Shown one piece after another: positions 11,394-21,650 of a stretch of 64,000 nt of DNA; within the stretch, counting starts at the first letter, position 1; each line of letters begins with the position of its first letter. The position numbers were made by a program, and so were the translations under genes. Under the pieces are notes generated by a model. That model was given only the letters and a program-made list of their open reading frames with translations, did no database searches and had not been told where the DNA came from. Source of the DNA: Lotus japonicus (taxonomy: Eukaryota > Streptophyta > Magnoliopsida > Fabales > Fabaceae); contig NC_080043.1 of assembly GCF_012489685.1 (NCBI RefSeq), positions 13,758,223 through 13,822,222 on the forward strand. The letters run 5' to 3'.

Positions 11394-11761
11394 TTAGGAG
11401 GCGTTTGGTACAAGGTTGAGAAATACATCCCCGGGAATAATATTCTTGGGATACTGATTGTTAGGATTTTGGATTCGCGGGAATATTTTTAAATTTTATT
11501 TAATTTAAAAATTTAAGATTCAAAAAATATGATGTAATTTATGAGTAGTGTGAAGTTACATTCACTTTCCCATAGGAATGCAAGATTCCTAACTTATTTC
11601 ATGAGAATCAAATGATGAGAGTTATGGAAGTTATTCAATTCATGTAAATGTTTTATACCCGGACATTCAATTTCCAACCTTATAACAAACACGGGAATAT
11701 GATTCCGTACCTTCACATTCCAGGGAATGTATTTCTCAACCTTGTACCAAACACCCTCTTA
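11394..11761. mobile_element. Tourist-like MITE with TTA target duplication
   Basis: The inverted repeats share GTTTGGTACAAGGTTGAG followed by AAATACAT: left at about 11403-11430, right as the reverse complement at about 11725-11752. The outermost 12 bases are less alike (9 of 12). TTA flanks both sides (11394-11396 and 11759-11761). A 3-bp TTA duplication with a GGGTGTTTGG-type terminus is the hallmark of PIF/Harbinger-derived MITEs. The 362-bp interior is AT-rich and non-coding. Confidence 0.8.
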
Positions 11762-12154
11762 TAGTATGAGAGATAAAACTTATGCAGAAAGAGATAGAAT
11801 GAGGACGTGACACTTATCGGAGTTGCCACGTTTTAGTTTCGAAAATAGTATATAATATAATATAAGGATATGATAGAATATGATAAGATATGATGTAGGT
11901 ATGTTGTTTGGTGCAATCATCCTTTTATATATAGCATTAGGTCAAGGCAAGCCCATAGATTATCTACCATAGCCCAAACACCTAGGTCGTGATCAAACTA
12001 TTCGCAACAGTTTTTTAATTTTTGTTACATTAAAGGAGTTTACAATTATCATGACTTACAACTTCAATTTTCACTTAGATGCTAATCCACTTTTATCATG
12101 TGTTATTTATGAACATATCAAGATTCAAGCATGTTGATAAATTGCCATGGCAAA

Positions 12155-12295
12155 AAGGCTCCAAATTGTCCCCGTAGGATAACTCGAATGGTAGGAGTTG
12201 AGAGACATATAAGTTGGGTAGGGAGAGGTTTAAGAATCAATTCCTGATGGGTAAAATTTATCTTTTTCAATGTAAAAAAAAAGGCCCCAAATTGT
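12155..12295 (+). mobile_element. short tRNA-derived SINE with 15-bp target duplication
   Basis: The flanks AAGGCTCCAAATTGT (12155-12169) and AAGGCCCCAAATTGT (12281-12295) match at 14 of 15 bases. The 111-bp insert begins with an A-box-like TAACTCGAATGG, has a B-box-like AAGAATCAATTCC 50 bases later, and ends in an A run (12274-12282), as a plus-strand SINE should. It lies just upstream of the SRR1-like gene's promoter. Confidence 0.65.
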
Positions 12296-12299
12296 ATGG

Positions 12300-12556
12300 G
12301 GAAAAATAAACTGCAAGGGCCCATAGATTTTTATGGCCCAAGTCCATGTTTTATGCTCTAATCCCCCCAAAATCCCCAAATTCAGAATTGGAACCCTAAT
12401 TCCAACCACTCTCACTCAATATCTCTCACCTTCACTCCTCCCATAGCTGCTGCCCAACCCACCTCCGACCACCGCTGCGTCCATTCCCGACCACCAGCAG
12501 CTGGGCGACCACTCTGGTCTCCGTCCACCGCGTTTCTGCTCCGATCATGCTCACAG
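12300..12556 (+). promoter_or_regulatory. probable promoter and 5' non-coding exon of the SRR1-like gene
   Basis: A GGCCCA element (12317-12322 and again near 12336) and an AACCCTAAT telo-box-like motif near 12392 precede a pyrimidine-rich leader (about 12410-12556). That is the usual make-up of plant housekeeping promoters. A splice donor at about 12557 (CACAG|GTGCCG) and an acceptor at 13628 (ATACAG|AATTTG) would give a 5' UTR intron of about 1.07 kb before the ATG at 13695. This is inferred from motifs only; no transcript evidence is available. Confidence 0.4.
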
Positions 12557-12977
12557 GTGCCGTTTTCTCTGTTTTCTTTCTCATTTTTAGTGCTGCTGTG
12601 TTTTGCAATGGCAAGTGGAAGTAGTCAATGAGAGTATGAGACTGAATTTCTATCTATTGAAGTTTTGTATGAGATTTTGCTATTATATCTATGAAATTGA
12701 GCCTATATTTGATGATATAAGTTGTTACTAGTTAGGTATTGTATAATTGCATTGTGCAGGTTTTTTAATGTGTGTATGTATAAGTATAATTGATTTATGA
12801 ATTTTTTTATTAAGGCGACCGCCATGACATCGAGCATAATTCTGTGGCGGTATTTTGGCTTTCCACCATGACCCGCCTCCGCAATTGATAACAACAAAGG
12901 AATGGAATGGTGTTTTAACATACAGAGCTTTATTATTGTTTCTTCTTTGTTTCTCATTAAATATATGAATTTTGCAG

Positions 12978-13109
12978 GTTCCTGAATGGAAATCAATTAA
13001 CAGGTCCACTGCTTGAAGAGCTTGGGTATGTTCCAAACCTTGATAGAGTACAAATCGATCAGGGTAATATATCAGGACCTGTACCTACATATTTTGCAAA
13101 CCTGAACAA
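12978..13109 (+). pseudogene. single exon of an LRR receptor kinase, isolated
   Basis: Between an acceptor (TTTTGCAG, ending 12977) and a donor (GTAAAA, from 13110), 132 bases translate without a stop. They give two leucine-rich repeat units: [20 protein letters not shown], then [20 protein letters not shown]. This resembles plant LRR receptor-like kinases of subfamily VIII (At1g06840 type). No other LRR exon, membrane segment or kinase domain lies within several kilobases. The exon with its splice sites sits in the presumed 5' UTR intron of the SRR1-like gene. It looks like a captured or left-over fragment. It could in principle be spliced into that transcript's leader. Confidence 0.65.
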
Positions 13110-13694
13110 GTAAAAGCACTTGTAAGATTCTTTTAAGATTAAAATGTAGTTTAAGAATGACCACTCTTGTTATTTTTATTTGAACTGAACCTTTTTCATT
13201 TCATTGATTTAGGACTTTCTTGGGTAAACTTGGTTTGAAAACTGGTTTCAAATTGGATTAAGTCCTATTTTGAACAAGAACCGGTTTTCAAATTGGATTA
13301 TACCAGTTGACTTTAGAAATTCCTTCATATTGAGATTTTGTAATATTTCTATTCCCACAACATGTTGATTTTATTGTGATTTCCCACTAAGCTTAAGGCT
13401 CAACTGTGGTTTATAATAATAGTTGGATAAGAAAGTTTTAGAAAGAGATGCATATACATAATATCTTTGTCTTTGCCTACTGGAGTAATCTGCTTTCACT
13501 ATTTTTATCTGCATCTTGGGACTAGTGTATTGGGACTAGTTACTAGGGATATGGATTCAGTTAAGTGTTTCTTTCGTATGACTACTAAGCATGGAAAGCT
13601 CAACACTAACACCGTGTTTCTTATACAGAATTTGCCATTGTATTGTGGTTGAAGCAGTATATCTAAGAAAAGTAAAGAGAAATATTGTATCCAA

Positions 13695-14498
13695 ATGGCA
13701 GCTTCAGCAAGTGAAGACTGGACAGTTGTTTTACCCCGTCGTGTCAGACAAAGAGGAAAAGCTACCAAAGTTGAAATTTTTGAAGAAAAACAAGAATCAT
13801 GGGCTCCAACAGATTCTCAGACAGATCCAATCGGAGAAGCAGCATTAGTGCAGAAAATGGAAAGAAGTATAAGTAGGATTGGGAGCTCTCAGTTCTATCA
13901 TACTTTCATAGATCAAATCCAAACATCAGCTTTTGATTATTTCCATAGGGTGTTGGGCTCAGAGACAAAGATGCCAATGGTCTTTTATGGCATTGGAAGC
14001 ATTGAATTGTATGAGCCCCCTCAATTGCAACTTAGCCTTGCAATATTGATGAAAAGAGATTTCAGTTGGATTGGAAACATCGAGGTATTTGATCCTATTA
14101 TTTCTGTAACCGAGTCTCGGGTTTTGGAAGCTCTTGGTTGTTCTGTCATGTCCATAAACGAACACGGGAGGAGGGAGGCTCTAAGCCCAACAATGTTCTT
14201 CATGCCTCACTGTGAAGCAGAGTTGTATAACAACCTACTTCAGGCAAATTGGAAACTGAATAACTTGAAGAACATGGTATTATTTGGCAACAGCTTTGAA
14301 GAGTATGAGCAGCATGCGTCAATATGCAAGTACTCTCCTATTATTAACTCAATGGGTCATGTCTTGGCTGCCCGAAGATTCACAAAAGAATTTAGAATCG
14401 AAACTATTTCAGATGATTATTATAATGCATTCCATGATTCAAGTTGGCATTTTTTCAGCCCTGTCCTTGAGTCAGATCTGCAATTTATCAATTCTTGA
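13695..14498 (+). CDS. SRR1-like protein (SENSITIVITY TO RED LIGHT REDUCED 1 family)
   Basis: A single uninterrupted coding exon of 267 codons, close to the length of Arabidopsis SRR1 (about 275 residues). The conserved SRR1 domain occupies roughly residues 90-250: FYGIGSIELYEPPQLQLSLA, a short GNIEVFDP strand, ESRVLEALGC, then NEHGRREALSPTMFFMPHCE and ELYNNLLQANW, with LFGNSFEEYE near the end. In Arabidopsis, SRR1 acts in phytochrome B signalling, circadian clock output and flowering time; the biochemical activity is unknown. The N-terminus (EDWTVVLPRRVRQRGK) is the usual short basic lead-in. The ATG chosen is the first after the presumed splice acceptor at 13628. A C17 run lies in the 3' flank at 14609-14625. 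Confidence 0.9.
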   Translation: MAASASEDWTVVLPRRVRQRGKATKVEIFEEKQESWAPTDSQTDPIGEAALVQKMERSISRIGSSQFYHTFIDQIQTSAFDYFHRVLGSETKMPMVFYGIGSIELYEPPQLQLSLAILMKRDFSWIGNIEVFDPIISVTESRVLEALGCSVMSINEHGRREALSPTMFFMPHCEAELYNNLLQANWKLNNLKNMVLFGNSFEEYEQHASICKYSPIINSMGHVLAARRFTKEFRIETISDDYYNAFHDSSWHFFSPVLESDLQFINS

Positions 14499-14608
14499 TG
14501 GATGTTATTTGATAAGCCTACATTTATTTAAGGGATGTATTCCCATATCAAAATTTTGTTGTATTATTGATCAAGAAAATGTTGTAACTGTTACTCTCAT
14601 GTCTTTAT

Positions 14609-14625
14609 CCCCCCCCCCCCCCCCC
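14609..14625. repeat. C17 homopolymer
   Basis: A run of 17 C lies about 110 bases past the SRR1-like stop codon, probably within its 3' UTR. The true length is unstable and prone to assembly error. Confidence 0.9.
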
Positions 14626-14929
14626 AAATATTCTGAAGAATTGTTTCTCTGATGAGATTTGTGTCTTGGGTTTAATGTGAAAGTGTGTGAAATGAGTTGG
14701 GTTGTCATTTGCTTTAGAGCCCTCTTCAATCTCCGTATTTATCTGGCTGATTTGAAAGAACAAGTATTGTTTTTGTTGAACGGGATGACGCTCATAATTT
14801 GCTCAGGTTCTAAATGAAAGAGTGCTAAATGTTTGCTCTTACTAATAAGGTTCAACACAACAAAGCACATAGCTGAATATTGAAACAATTTTGGATATTT
14901 GTTAATAAGATTTAAAAGCACTTTGTTAA

Positions 14930-15400
14930 TAAGATTTGCACATAGGGAGCCACCTAGGTCATGCCCTAATGGAGGTAGGAAACCCTTAAGACCTAGCAGC
15001 TCTAGTGTATAGATGAACATAAGGATTACAAGAGGTCTTTCTCCCTTTTATAGGGATGAGAGTGTAAACCTGTATACATGGATTTGGGCTCTAATGCTAA
15101 AAGGCTCATACAAATATGACCCGCCAACGTCGCCTAAGCCTATATAGAGCGCATAGATCGCCAACGTGACGTAAATGATACATGAACCGCCAACTGATGC
15201 GGGTAATACATAAACACATGAACTCTCACTGGCACGGGGACTGCATAAAGGGCGTGGAACCGCTTATAAGATGACCAGGTGACAATGTCTCTCGCCAATC
15301 TCACCTCGCCATCGCTCCTCACAGTGTCTTTATGGATCAAGTTGCTTCCTTGGCGGGTCCCCTATTATGGCGAGGGGGCTCGACCAATCCAAAATCAAAA
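14930..15400 (-). mobile_element. possible LTR remnant, minus strand
   Basis: Read on the minus strand, a GC-richer region is followed by a TATA box (CTATAAAAGGG, complement at about 15043-15053), then CTCTTGTAATCC and a T-rich tail. This order (enhancer-like part, TATA, short leader) is what an LTR shows. There is no clear TG...CA border, no PBS and no target duplication, so a host promoter remnant is the alternative. Direct repeats TTTGTTAATAAGATTT lie at about 14897 and 14921, near its distal end. Confidence 0.3.
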
Positions 15401-15425
15401 TTAATAATGTTAGTTATTTAAAAAA

Positions 15426-15622
15426 AAGAGTTTAATGGATATGCACTGTCGGTGTAAATCAGTTTTACACTGACAACCAATCACAACATCTCACGTAAGA
15501 GGAATAATAAATTTGATTTTAAATTTTAATTAAAATAAAAATATATTTTATGATGTGGCGGAATTCAATTGGATAACTGTGTAAAATCTGTTTACACTGA
15601 TGGTGCACATCCCTTTAATTCT
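15426..15622. mobile_element. MITE with imperfect terminal inverted repeats
   Basis: The left end reads GGATATGCACTGTCGGTGTA and continues into a TTTTACACTGAC segment. The right end, reverse-complemented, reads GGGATGTGCACCATCAGTGT and continues into TTTTACACAG. The insert is about 190 bp and AT-rich inside. The target duplication cannot be fixed because both flanks are T/A-rich. Confidence 0.65.
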
Positions 15623-15627
15623 TAAAA

Positions 15628-15995
15628 GAACATATTTACTTTGAAAATAGTAAATAAAAACAAAATAGGAAATAAAAATACACTAATTATTTGACTAGCC
15701 AATCAAGGATCAATAGAGTCAACAATATGTCAAGCTATAAAAAGGGGAAAATCAATATTAATTTTACATTTGAAATTCAAATTTCATTTATTATATAATT
15801 TTTTTGCAATCTAATTAATAATAGATTGGTTTTAAAATGGGAATGGTGAGCAAAGAAATATTTACAAATCAGATAAAAATTTATTTTCTTAATTTAAAAC
15901 ATCATTATTAGTTTTATTTTAATTTTTTCAAAAAACATATTTTTATATTCTAAATGAAATAGATATTGAATTTTTTAAATTTACAGCATCAATTC
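15628..15995 (+). repeat. first copy of a dispersed direct repeat (partner 16967-17268)
   Basis: It shares in order with 16967-17268: CAATATGTCAAGCTATA, AAGGGGAAAA, TTACATTTGAAATTCAAATT, ATTGGTTTTAAAATGGG, and GAAATAGATATTGAATTTTT with TTTACAGCATCA at the end. The copies differ by indels and many substitutions. They may be old LTRs of a small non-autonomous element or a segmental duplication. Confidence 0.6.
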
Positions 15996-16397
15996 GGTCT
16001 TCATTTCAAGAAGATGTTGGGTCCGGAGAGAAAGTTAGCATGGATATATCTGCATAGAAGCTAGTCTTAGTCTTCTTGAGGATTTGTGTATGGAAATTAA
16101 ATAGGCTGATCTGTAGGCATATCAGAGGCTTTTGCGGGTGAGTTTTCTTGGAAGAGCATGTTTTGTATAAAGGATGAAGAAGGTCAAGCTCTATAGGGAG
16201 TGGTAAAACATGGTGTATTAGATGCATGCATGGTATTTTTTTTCCATGTGTTTTTGTGGGCTATCAACATGTTTTACATTATTGGATGCAGTGCAGGGTG
16301 TGTTTTGCGTTTTGGCATAATCTGTCCTAATTGGGTTTTGGTGATTATGGGGATGTGAGGATTTTTGTGCAAGGTTCTTTGGGGACAGGTTATGCCA

Positions 16398-16668
16398 CGT
16401 GACACACTTTTTTCTTTTTTGTTACAAGAAATGGTAGAACGGAGAGAAAACACCTCCAAACTACCGGGCAGGGCGCCAATGACATGCTGGGGAGGCCAAC
16501 AGAGGTCCACTCCTAGAAGGAGCGTCGGGGGATCTCCCCGAGGAGGGTTGCCCACCAACTGGGATTTTACTGACCCCAGGGAGATTCGAACCCTCGACCT
16601 TTGGGAGGTGAGAGCTAAACCCGGAACCTGAAGCCAGTTGTGCCAACCCATGTTGGCCGTGACACACT
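16398..16668 (-). mobile_element. tRNA-derived SINE with 11-bp target duplication
   Basis: The 11-base duplication CGTGACACACT lies at 16398-16408 and 16658-16668. Between them is a 249-bp minus-strand SINE. Its A box, TGGCACAACTGG, is complementary to 16634-16645. The perfect B box GGTTCGAATC is complementary to 16583-16592, 41 bases downstream. The body is GC-rich, and the 3' end, TTCTTGTAACAAAAAAG, is followed by an A-rich tail. The pol III promoter and the TTGTAACAAAAAAG ending are typical of plant SINEs. Any open frames here are coincidental. Confidence 0.9.
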
Positions 16669-16966
16669 CAAAGACGTGAAGTTTCTTTCCGAAACAAGAG
16701 TTGCAATTACAATAATTTTTTAATCTCTATTTAATGCATAAAAAATCCAAAACATAATAATTAGAATAAAATATCCTCCAAAATAAAAATTATCTATCCA
16801 ATAATATTTTTAACCGTCATTTAATGCATAAAATAGTCAAATGCTTGATTAAAAAAATAATTAAAAAAACAAGATTAATATCAAACCTAGATTATTAGAA
16901 CCATTCTTAAACATTTTTTGAACTTACCATTCTTAAACATTGAAATATAAAATAATAATTTTAAAG

Positions 16967-17268
16967 AAAACATATAAACTTTGGAAATAGTAAATAAAGA
17001 CGAAATATAATCAATAATATGTCAAGCTATATAAGGGGAAAATTCAATGTTAATATTACATTTGAAATTCAAATTTTATTTGTTATACAATTTTTTTACA
17101 GTCTAATTAATATTATATTGGTTTTAAAATGGGTATGATATGCAAATAATGTTGATTTTTAAAAATTTGCAACATGATTATTTGTGTTATTTTGATTTTT
17201 TCAAAGAATATATTATTATTTTTTAAATGAAATAGATATTGAATTTTTAAAATTTACAGCATCAGTAT
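16967..17268 (+). repeat. second copy of the dispersed direct repeat (partner 15628-15995)
   Basis: It carries the same ordered AT-rich blocks as the first copy and ends in the shared TTTACAGCATCA. The 970 bp between the copies contain the complete SINE at 16398-16668 and no gene. Confidence 0.6.
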
Positions 17269-17304
17269 CAGTATTTTTTCCTCGAAAAAATATTTTTATT
17301 TTGT

Positions 17305-17580
17305 AACGTTAGTAAACGTGAGGGACGAAAATTGCTAATAAATTTTGTTAAGGATCAAAATCACACATTTAATTAAAGTGGGGGACTAAAAGTGCAGTTA
17401 TTGGTGTTTTTATTCTAATTTGTCTCCTGTTAAAGTGGGGGACTAAATTTAATTAAAGTGGGGGACTAAATTTTGTTAAGGACCAAAATCACACATAGCT
17501 TTCATTAGTATATTCATTCAAAATTGGTGTTTTTATTCTAACTTGTCTCCTGTTGCATATCATTCAAAATTGGTGTTTTT
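17305..17580. repeat. degenerate Mutator-like terminus with short internal repeats
   Basis: The stretch from GTAAACGTGAGGGACG (about 17311) through GTGGGGGACTAAAAGTGCAG (about 17378) follows the inner-to-outer order of the right terminal repeat of the complete Mutator-like element at 61891-62133 (GTAAACGTGGAGGATG ... GTGGGGGACCAAAAGTGCAG). It is probably the end of an old relative. Blocks of AATTAAAGTGGGGGACTAAA, ATTGGTGTTTTTATTCTAA and TTGTCTCCTGTT then recur twice each. Confidence 0.5.
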
Positions 17581-19010
17581 ATGGCGAACATCTTCCAAAA
17601 AAGTTCAAACAACGCAAATCGTGTTCTGCAATGTTCTTATGTATTAACCTTTTTCTTCTTCCTTCCATTTTTAATGATTTTTTTTCTTTTCTTCTTGCAA
17701 CGATTTGAGCATCGTTTCCTTCGTTCTGCAAGGTAAGTGTTTTCATTTTCATGCATTTTTTTATTAGACATATAGTTCTTCCTCCCACATTTCAACTTTA
17801 ATCTTAACCAAACGTTTATCGTTCTTCTACTCCATTATACTTACTTTCATCTTCTTCCATACCCACCAAATTTCTTTGTCTTCACTTTTTTTTTCTTGAA
17901 ATAGTTCTGGTGTCACTTTGTTCGTTAACCCTTTACAAGGTAAAGACTTCCACCTTCTTCCACTTTCGAATCACTATATTTTTCTTCCCTTCCTTACTTT
18001 TTTATTTTTAATATTTTAGTGTTTCATCTTTATCTCTTTCACCTATTTTATGTGTCATCATATGATTCTTCTGATTTAATGTCTTTCATTCTATTCACAT
18101 TTTATTTCTATTTTATTAAAATTTTAGAATTCTCCACAACCAGGATACCTCGCAAGTTCATCACTGGTTTTATCATCTTTTTTTCACTCTAATTTAGCAT
18201 GTATAATTGTGCTTATTGTTCGTTTCAGGTTTCAATTTCTGCAAACAAATCTTGTGTGTGTTTTTTTAGTCAATTTTAATTAGTGCAATATTCTTTATAT
18301 TTGATTTTAAAAATATTTTTTCATCTCCATGCTATTTAATGAAATCTTATTTCACTTCACTTCTAAGAAGCAATGGATAGGAAGATTCAACAACTCACAA
18401 AGCTACTTCAGCATCGAGATTAATACGATCAATAACATCAAAGACATTTACTTTCTCTTCGAAATTATGTACCTTATAATTTGGATGGCTTATTCAACTA
18501 CTAAAATATATTTTTTATTTTAAAATTTAAAAAATATGATAAATAATAAATTCCTAATAAACACTTCAAATTTTAAATTTGATAGGACCATGTTTTTTAA
18601 ATGCTAAAAAATATTAAATCTGATTTAAAAAGTCAATATTATGAAAAATAAAAACACACATATATATATATTTGAAAGATATAAAAAATTATTACCCTTA
18701 TTTTGTTCGAACCCAATAAATTCAAATTTGAAGAATAAAAATAATCAAAAAAAATTAAATGATGTTATAAATTCACCAAAAATTTAAGTAATTCAGGAAA
18801 CATAATAAGCAAACAAAGCTGGTCTTTTTTATGGTATACACATCTTAAATCCTTAACAACTGTTATTGACCTGTTCTCACTTCAAGGTTATTGGTCACAA
18901 GGTTGGGGCCGTTTTTTAAAAACCATTCCTCCGTAACTATACTGCTCCACAACCAGCACAAATGAACGTGAACTGAAATTCTTTGACGCAATAATATCCC
19001 CTATAACTCC
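17581..19010. other. AT/pyrimidine-rich intergenic DNA, no gene recognised
   Basis: Long T- and TTC-rich stretches (17640-18250) look like remnant leader, intron or transposon sequence, but no coding frame with family similarity is seen. A short TATATATATATA run lies near 18660. Confidence 0.5.
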
Positions 19011-19325
19011 AAGTTATGAGCAATTACACCACTCCAATAAATTCAAGAACACATGATATTTGCTACAATTCCCTTGTCCAACTATGTATAAATCGCAACC
19101 ATTGTTTTCTATCTCATTTAGGACTGTGTTGATATCACCAATAGAATGTACATCAATCTCTGAGTAGGATATATAATCATCACTCATGTTCGCTGCCTTG
19201 AGTCTGAATGAACTCACATACTCATCATCCAACTCTTTCTGCTGCTCAATGTCCATCACATAAGATAATAACCGTTGCGCTTCAGGGTAACTTTTAGTAT
19301 CCACCTCTGCCAGTTCATCAAGAAA

Positions 19326-19903
19326 TAGGAATCGAACCACCGTTAGCGTGACTCCTGCCTGCTCCGCCATCCTCCGCGCAATAGACAAGGCTTCACGGTC
19401 ATAAGGACCATCAACAAATATCATGAGAATTTGGAAGTTCTTTTTCGGTAACTTCCCAGCACCGCGATCAACAAAGATTCCCACATAACAAGGTGCACCA
19501 TGCATTACCACTTGATTTATATCTCTATATGCATGACTAGTTGTTTCTAACACCCCTTCTGAAGTTAATTGTTTGTGGAATGGAAGGAGAATTAGGCTTG
19601 TGTGTTTGTTCATCAAGAATTAGGAATCGAACCACCGTTAGCGTGACTTTTGCCTGCCCCGCCATCCTCCGCGCAATAGCGAAGGCTTCACGGTCATGAG
19701 GACCACCAACAAAAATCATGAGAATTTGGAAGTTCTTTTTTGGTAAAATCCCAACACCGCGATCAACAAAGATTCCCACAGAACAAGGTGCATCATGCAT
19801 TACAATTTGATTTATATCTCTATATGCATAATTAGTTGTTTCTAACACCCCTTATGAAGTTAATTGTTTGTGGAATGGAAGGAGAATTAGGCTTGTGTGT
19901 TTC
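19326..19903. repeat. 295-bp tandem duplication inside the CHX pseudogene
   Basis: The unit beginning TAGGAATCGAACCACCGTTA at 19326 starts again at 19621. The copies are similar throughout and differ by scattered substitutions. The period of 295 is not a multiple of three, so the duplication alone shifts the frame. Several changes between copies alter the protein, consistent with drift after inactivation. Confidence 0.9.
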
Positions 19904-20851
19904 TCATTTCCTGTGTTGTGTATGTCCTTATAAATGGTGTCGTAGGCTGACAAGACACTTGAGGTATTGACTTTTGCTGCATCATGTTTCTCTCCGAATT
20001 CTTCGAATATGCTAGTAATATTATCTAACTCTGTATGTGTTGTGGTCAGGTTTTGCACTCCGTTATGGCTACTAGGCTTCTCCATGTGAGTCATAAGCGC
20101 AACACCGCGTTTGGTAAATTCAACAAAGTAGAATGCAAAAACTTATATTGAGGAAACTCTTGTGTCATTCAACAAGGTAAGCTGATCATGCCGGTGGCTT
20201 GGTGCGTATTATGGACACACGCCATAATTCAAAGCTCCACATCATCTCTTAGCTTTTGTACAATTTTTAGCTTGTTCTGCTCAAATCTCTTTTTGGGCTT
20301 GTAGATGATGTTTATGATTGGAGAAGCCACTACAATCATTAGGAGAAAAGCAGAGGTAAAAAAAAGAACTCGAGTAAGGATATGTTTGGAAACCACAATG
20401 AAACAAAATCCATTTCCTTTAATTTTGTTCACCATGATTTTGGATTCACGATAGTTACAAACATGTTTACAAACATGTACTAAATAGTATGACTAAAATA
20501 AATCAGTACCCCTATATCCCAAGAAATGTTTAGCATGATCAGTGTCATGACACCCTTGGTATTTAGAATCATGCCCAAGGCTAAACCTTCTTGGTTTCGC
20601 ATGCCGAAGAAGAAACCAGTCAACATAATGCTTAAAATCTATGAAACACATAGTAAGAGTACAACTAGCAATGTCAAGTGCCAATTTTTGCTGATTAAAA
20701 ATATTTGATAATGTGAGTCTCAATCCAGTTCCATCGAAGTAGGTCGGTGCAAGAAACCCAGTACCAAAATCATCTGAAACTGGCATCACCATGTCAGAAA
20801 ATTTCCCATGAGGTAGAATGAGTCCATACACAAAAGCCCCAACAATCCCAT

Positions 20852-21519
20852 AGTATATACAAGTTTTTTAGTTCCTCTGTAAAATGATGAAATATGATTG
20901 AAAATCTGTGTAACATTTTTAATTAAAAAATAAACAAACCTAGTACTGGAAAGCTCCTGCTATGTGCCGAGGTATACGGAGAGGCTGGATCCACAGATTT
21001 AATGTAGCCCAGCCTCAATTTTGCAAGGGGAAAAAGCCTCAGCGCATGAGTTGTGTCTCCTTCAAGTTTGTTCGAAACAGTTCAGGGACACATTGGCTTC
21101 CTCCTGAGGTACTGGGACACATTGGTCTGGTCTACTACTCATTCCTTAGTGGTTTGGAGATGAACTTAAATACCATTCTACAAGCAAATAAGAAGGCAAA
21201 AAGCACCGCCATTGTCGGGATCGCCTTTCCCATGGCGATGGCACCGACCTTATACAATATGCATCGAAAAGTTTATATGGGAATTGCTTCGAACAAACTT
21301 GAAGGAGACACAACTCATGCGCCGAGGCTTTTTCCCCTTGCCAAATTAAGGTTGGCCTACATTAAATCCACGAGGTGCATCCAGTCTCTCCCTATACCTC
21401 GGCATAGAGCGGGAGCTTTCCAGTAGTAGGTTTGTTTCTTTTTTAATTAAAAATGTTACACGGGTTTTCAATCATATTTCATCATTTGATAAGGGAATTA
21501 AAAAACTTGTATATACTTA
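20852..21519. repeat. large inverted repeat (about 225-bp arms) bracketing an inverted CHX segment
   Basis: The left arm is 20852-21076 and the right arm 21288-21519, with a 211-bp spacer. Arms match by reverse complement from TATATACAAGTTTTTTA at the outer edge to CAAGTTTGTTCGAA at the inner edge, with scattered mismatches. The outer parts are CHX intron sequence. The inner parts, from TACTGGAAAGCTCC on, are not recognisably CHX. The spacer encodes the CHX membrane segment on the plus strand, opposite to the rest of the pseudogene. Recombination between the arms could flip the spacer. Confidence 0.85.
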
Positions 21520-21650
21520 CAGAGATTTGGGAAAGTAGACGAGGTAGCAAAGGGGTTTATAGATAAAGTAGAAAACACGAGACAAGAATGCAGTGAAGCA
21601 AATTTGAAAGGCGAGAACAAGAAGCTCTGATTTTACAACATTATCAATTT

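Larger units (their letters stand above)
19014..21650 (-). pseudogene. CHX-type cation/H+ antiporter (CPA2 family), rearranged pseudogene
   Basis: Fragments of one CHX gene lie in gene order on the minus strand. They are: an N-terminal membrane exon (LLVLAFQICFTAFLSRVFYF) ending at a GTAAG donor near 21519; a central part at 20493-20831 (YGLILPHGKFSDMV, GFLAPTYFDGTGLRL); a later membrane part at 20229-20435 (ASPIINIIYKPKKRFEQNKL); and the cytosolic C-terminus at 19014-20094 (SLILLPFHKQ, NFQILMIFVDGPYDREALSI, CDLYIVGQG). An exon between the first two (HIGLVYYSFLSGLEMNLNTI) lies on the opposite strand at about 21110-21260. The C-terminal part contains a 295-bp tandem duplication. Frames are broken repeatedly. 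Intact CHX proteins are about 800-residue endomembrane or plasma-membrane K+/H+ exchangers; this copy cannot encode one. Confidence 0.85.

Noticed and set aside
16365..16651. Open frames on both strands of about 88 and 125 codons
   Set aside because: They fall inside the SINE with its pol III boxes and target duplication. The frames come from its GC-rich body.
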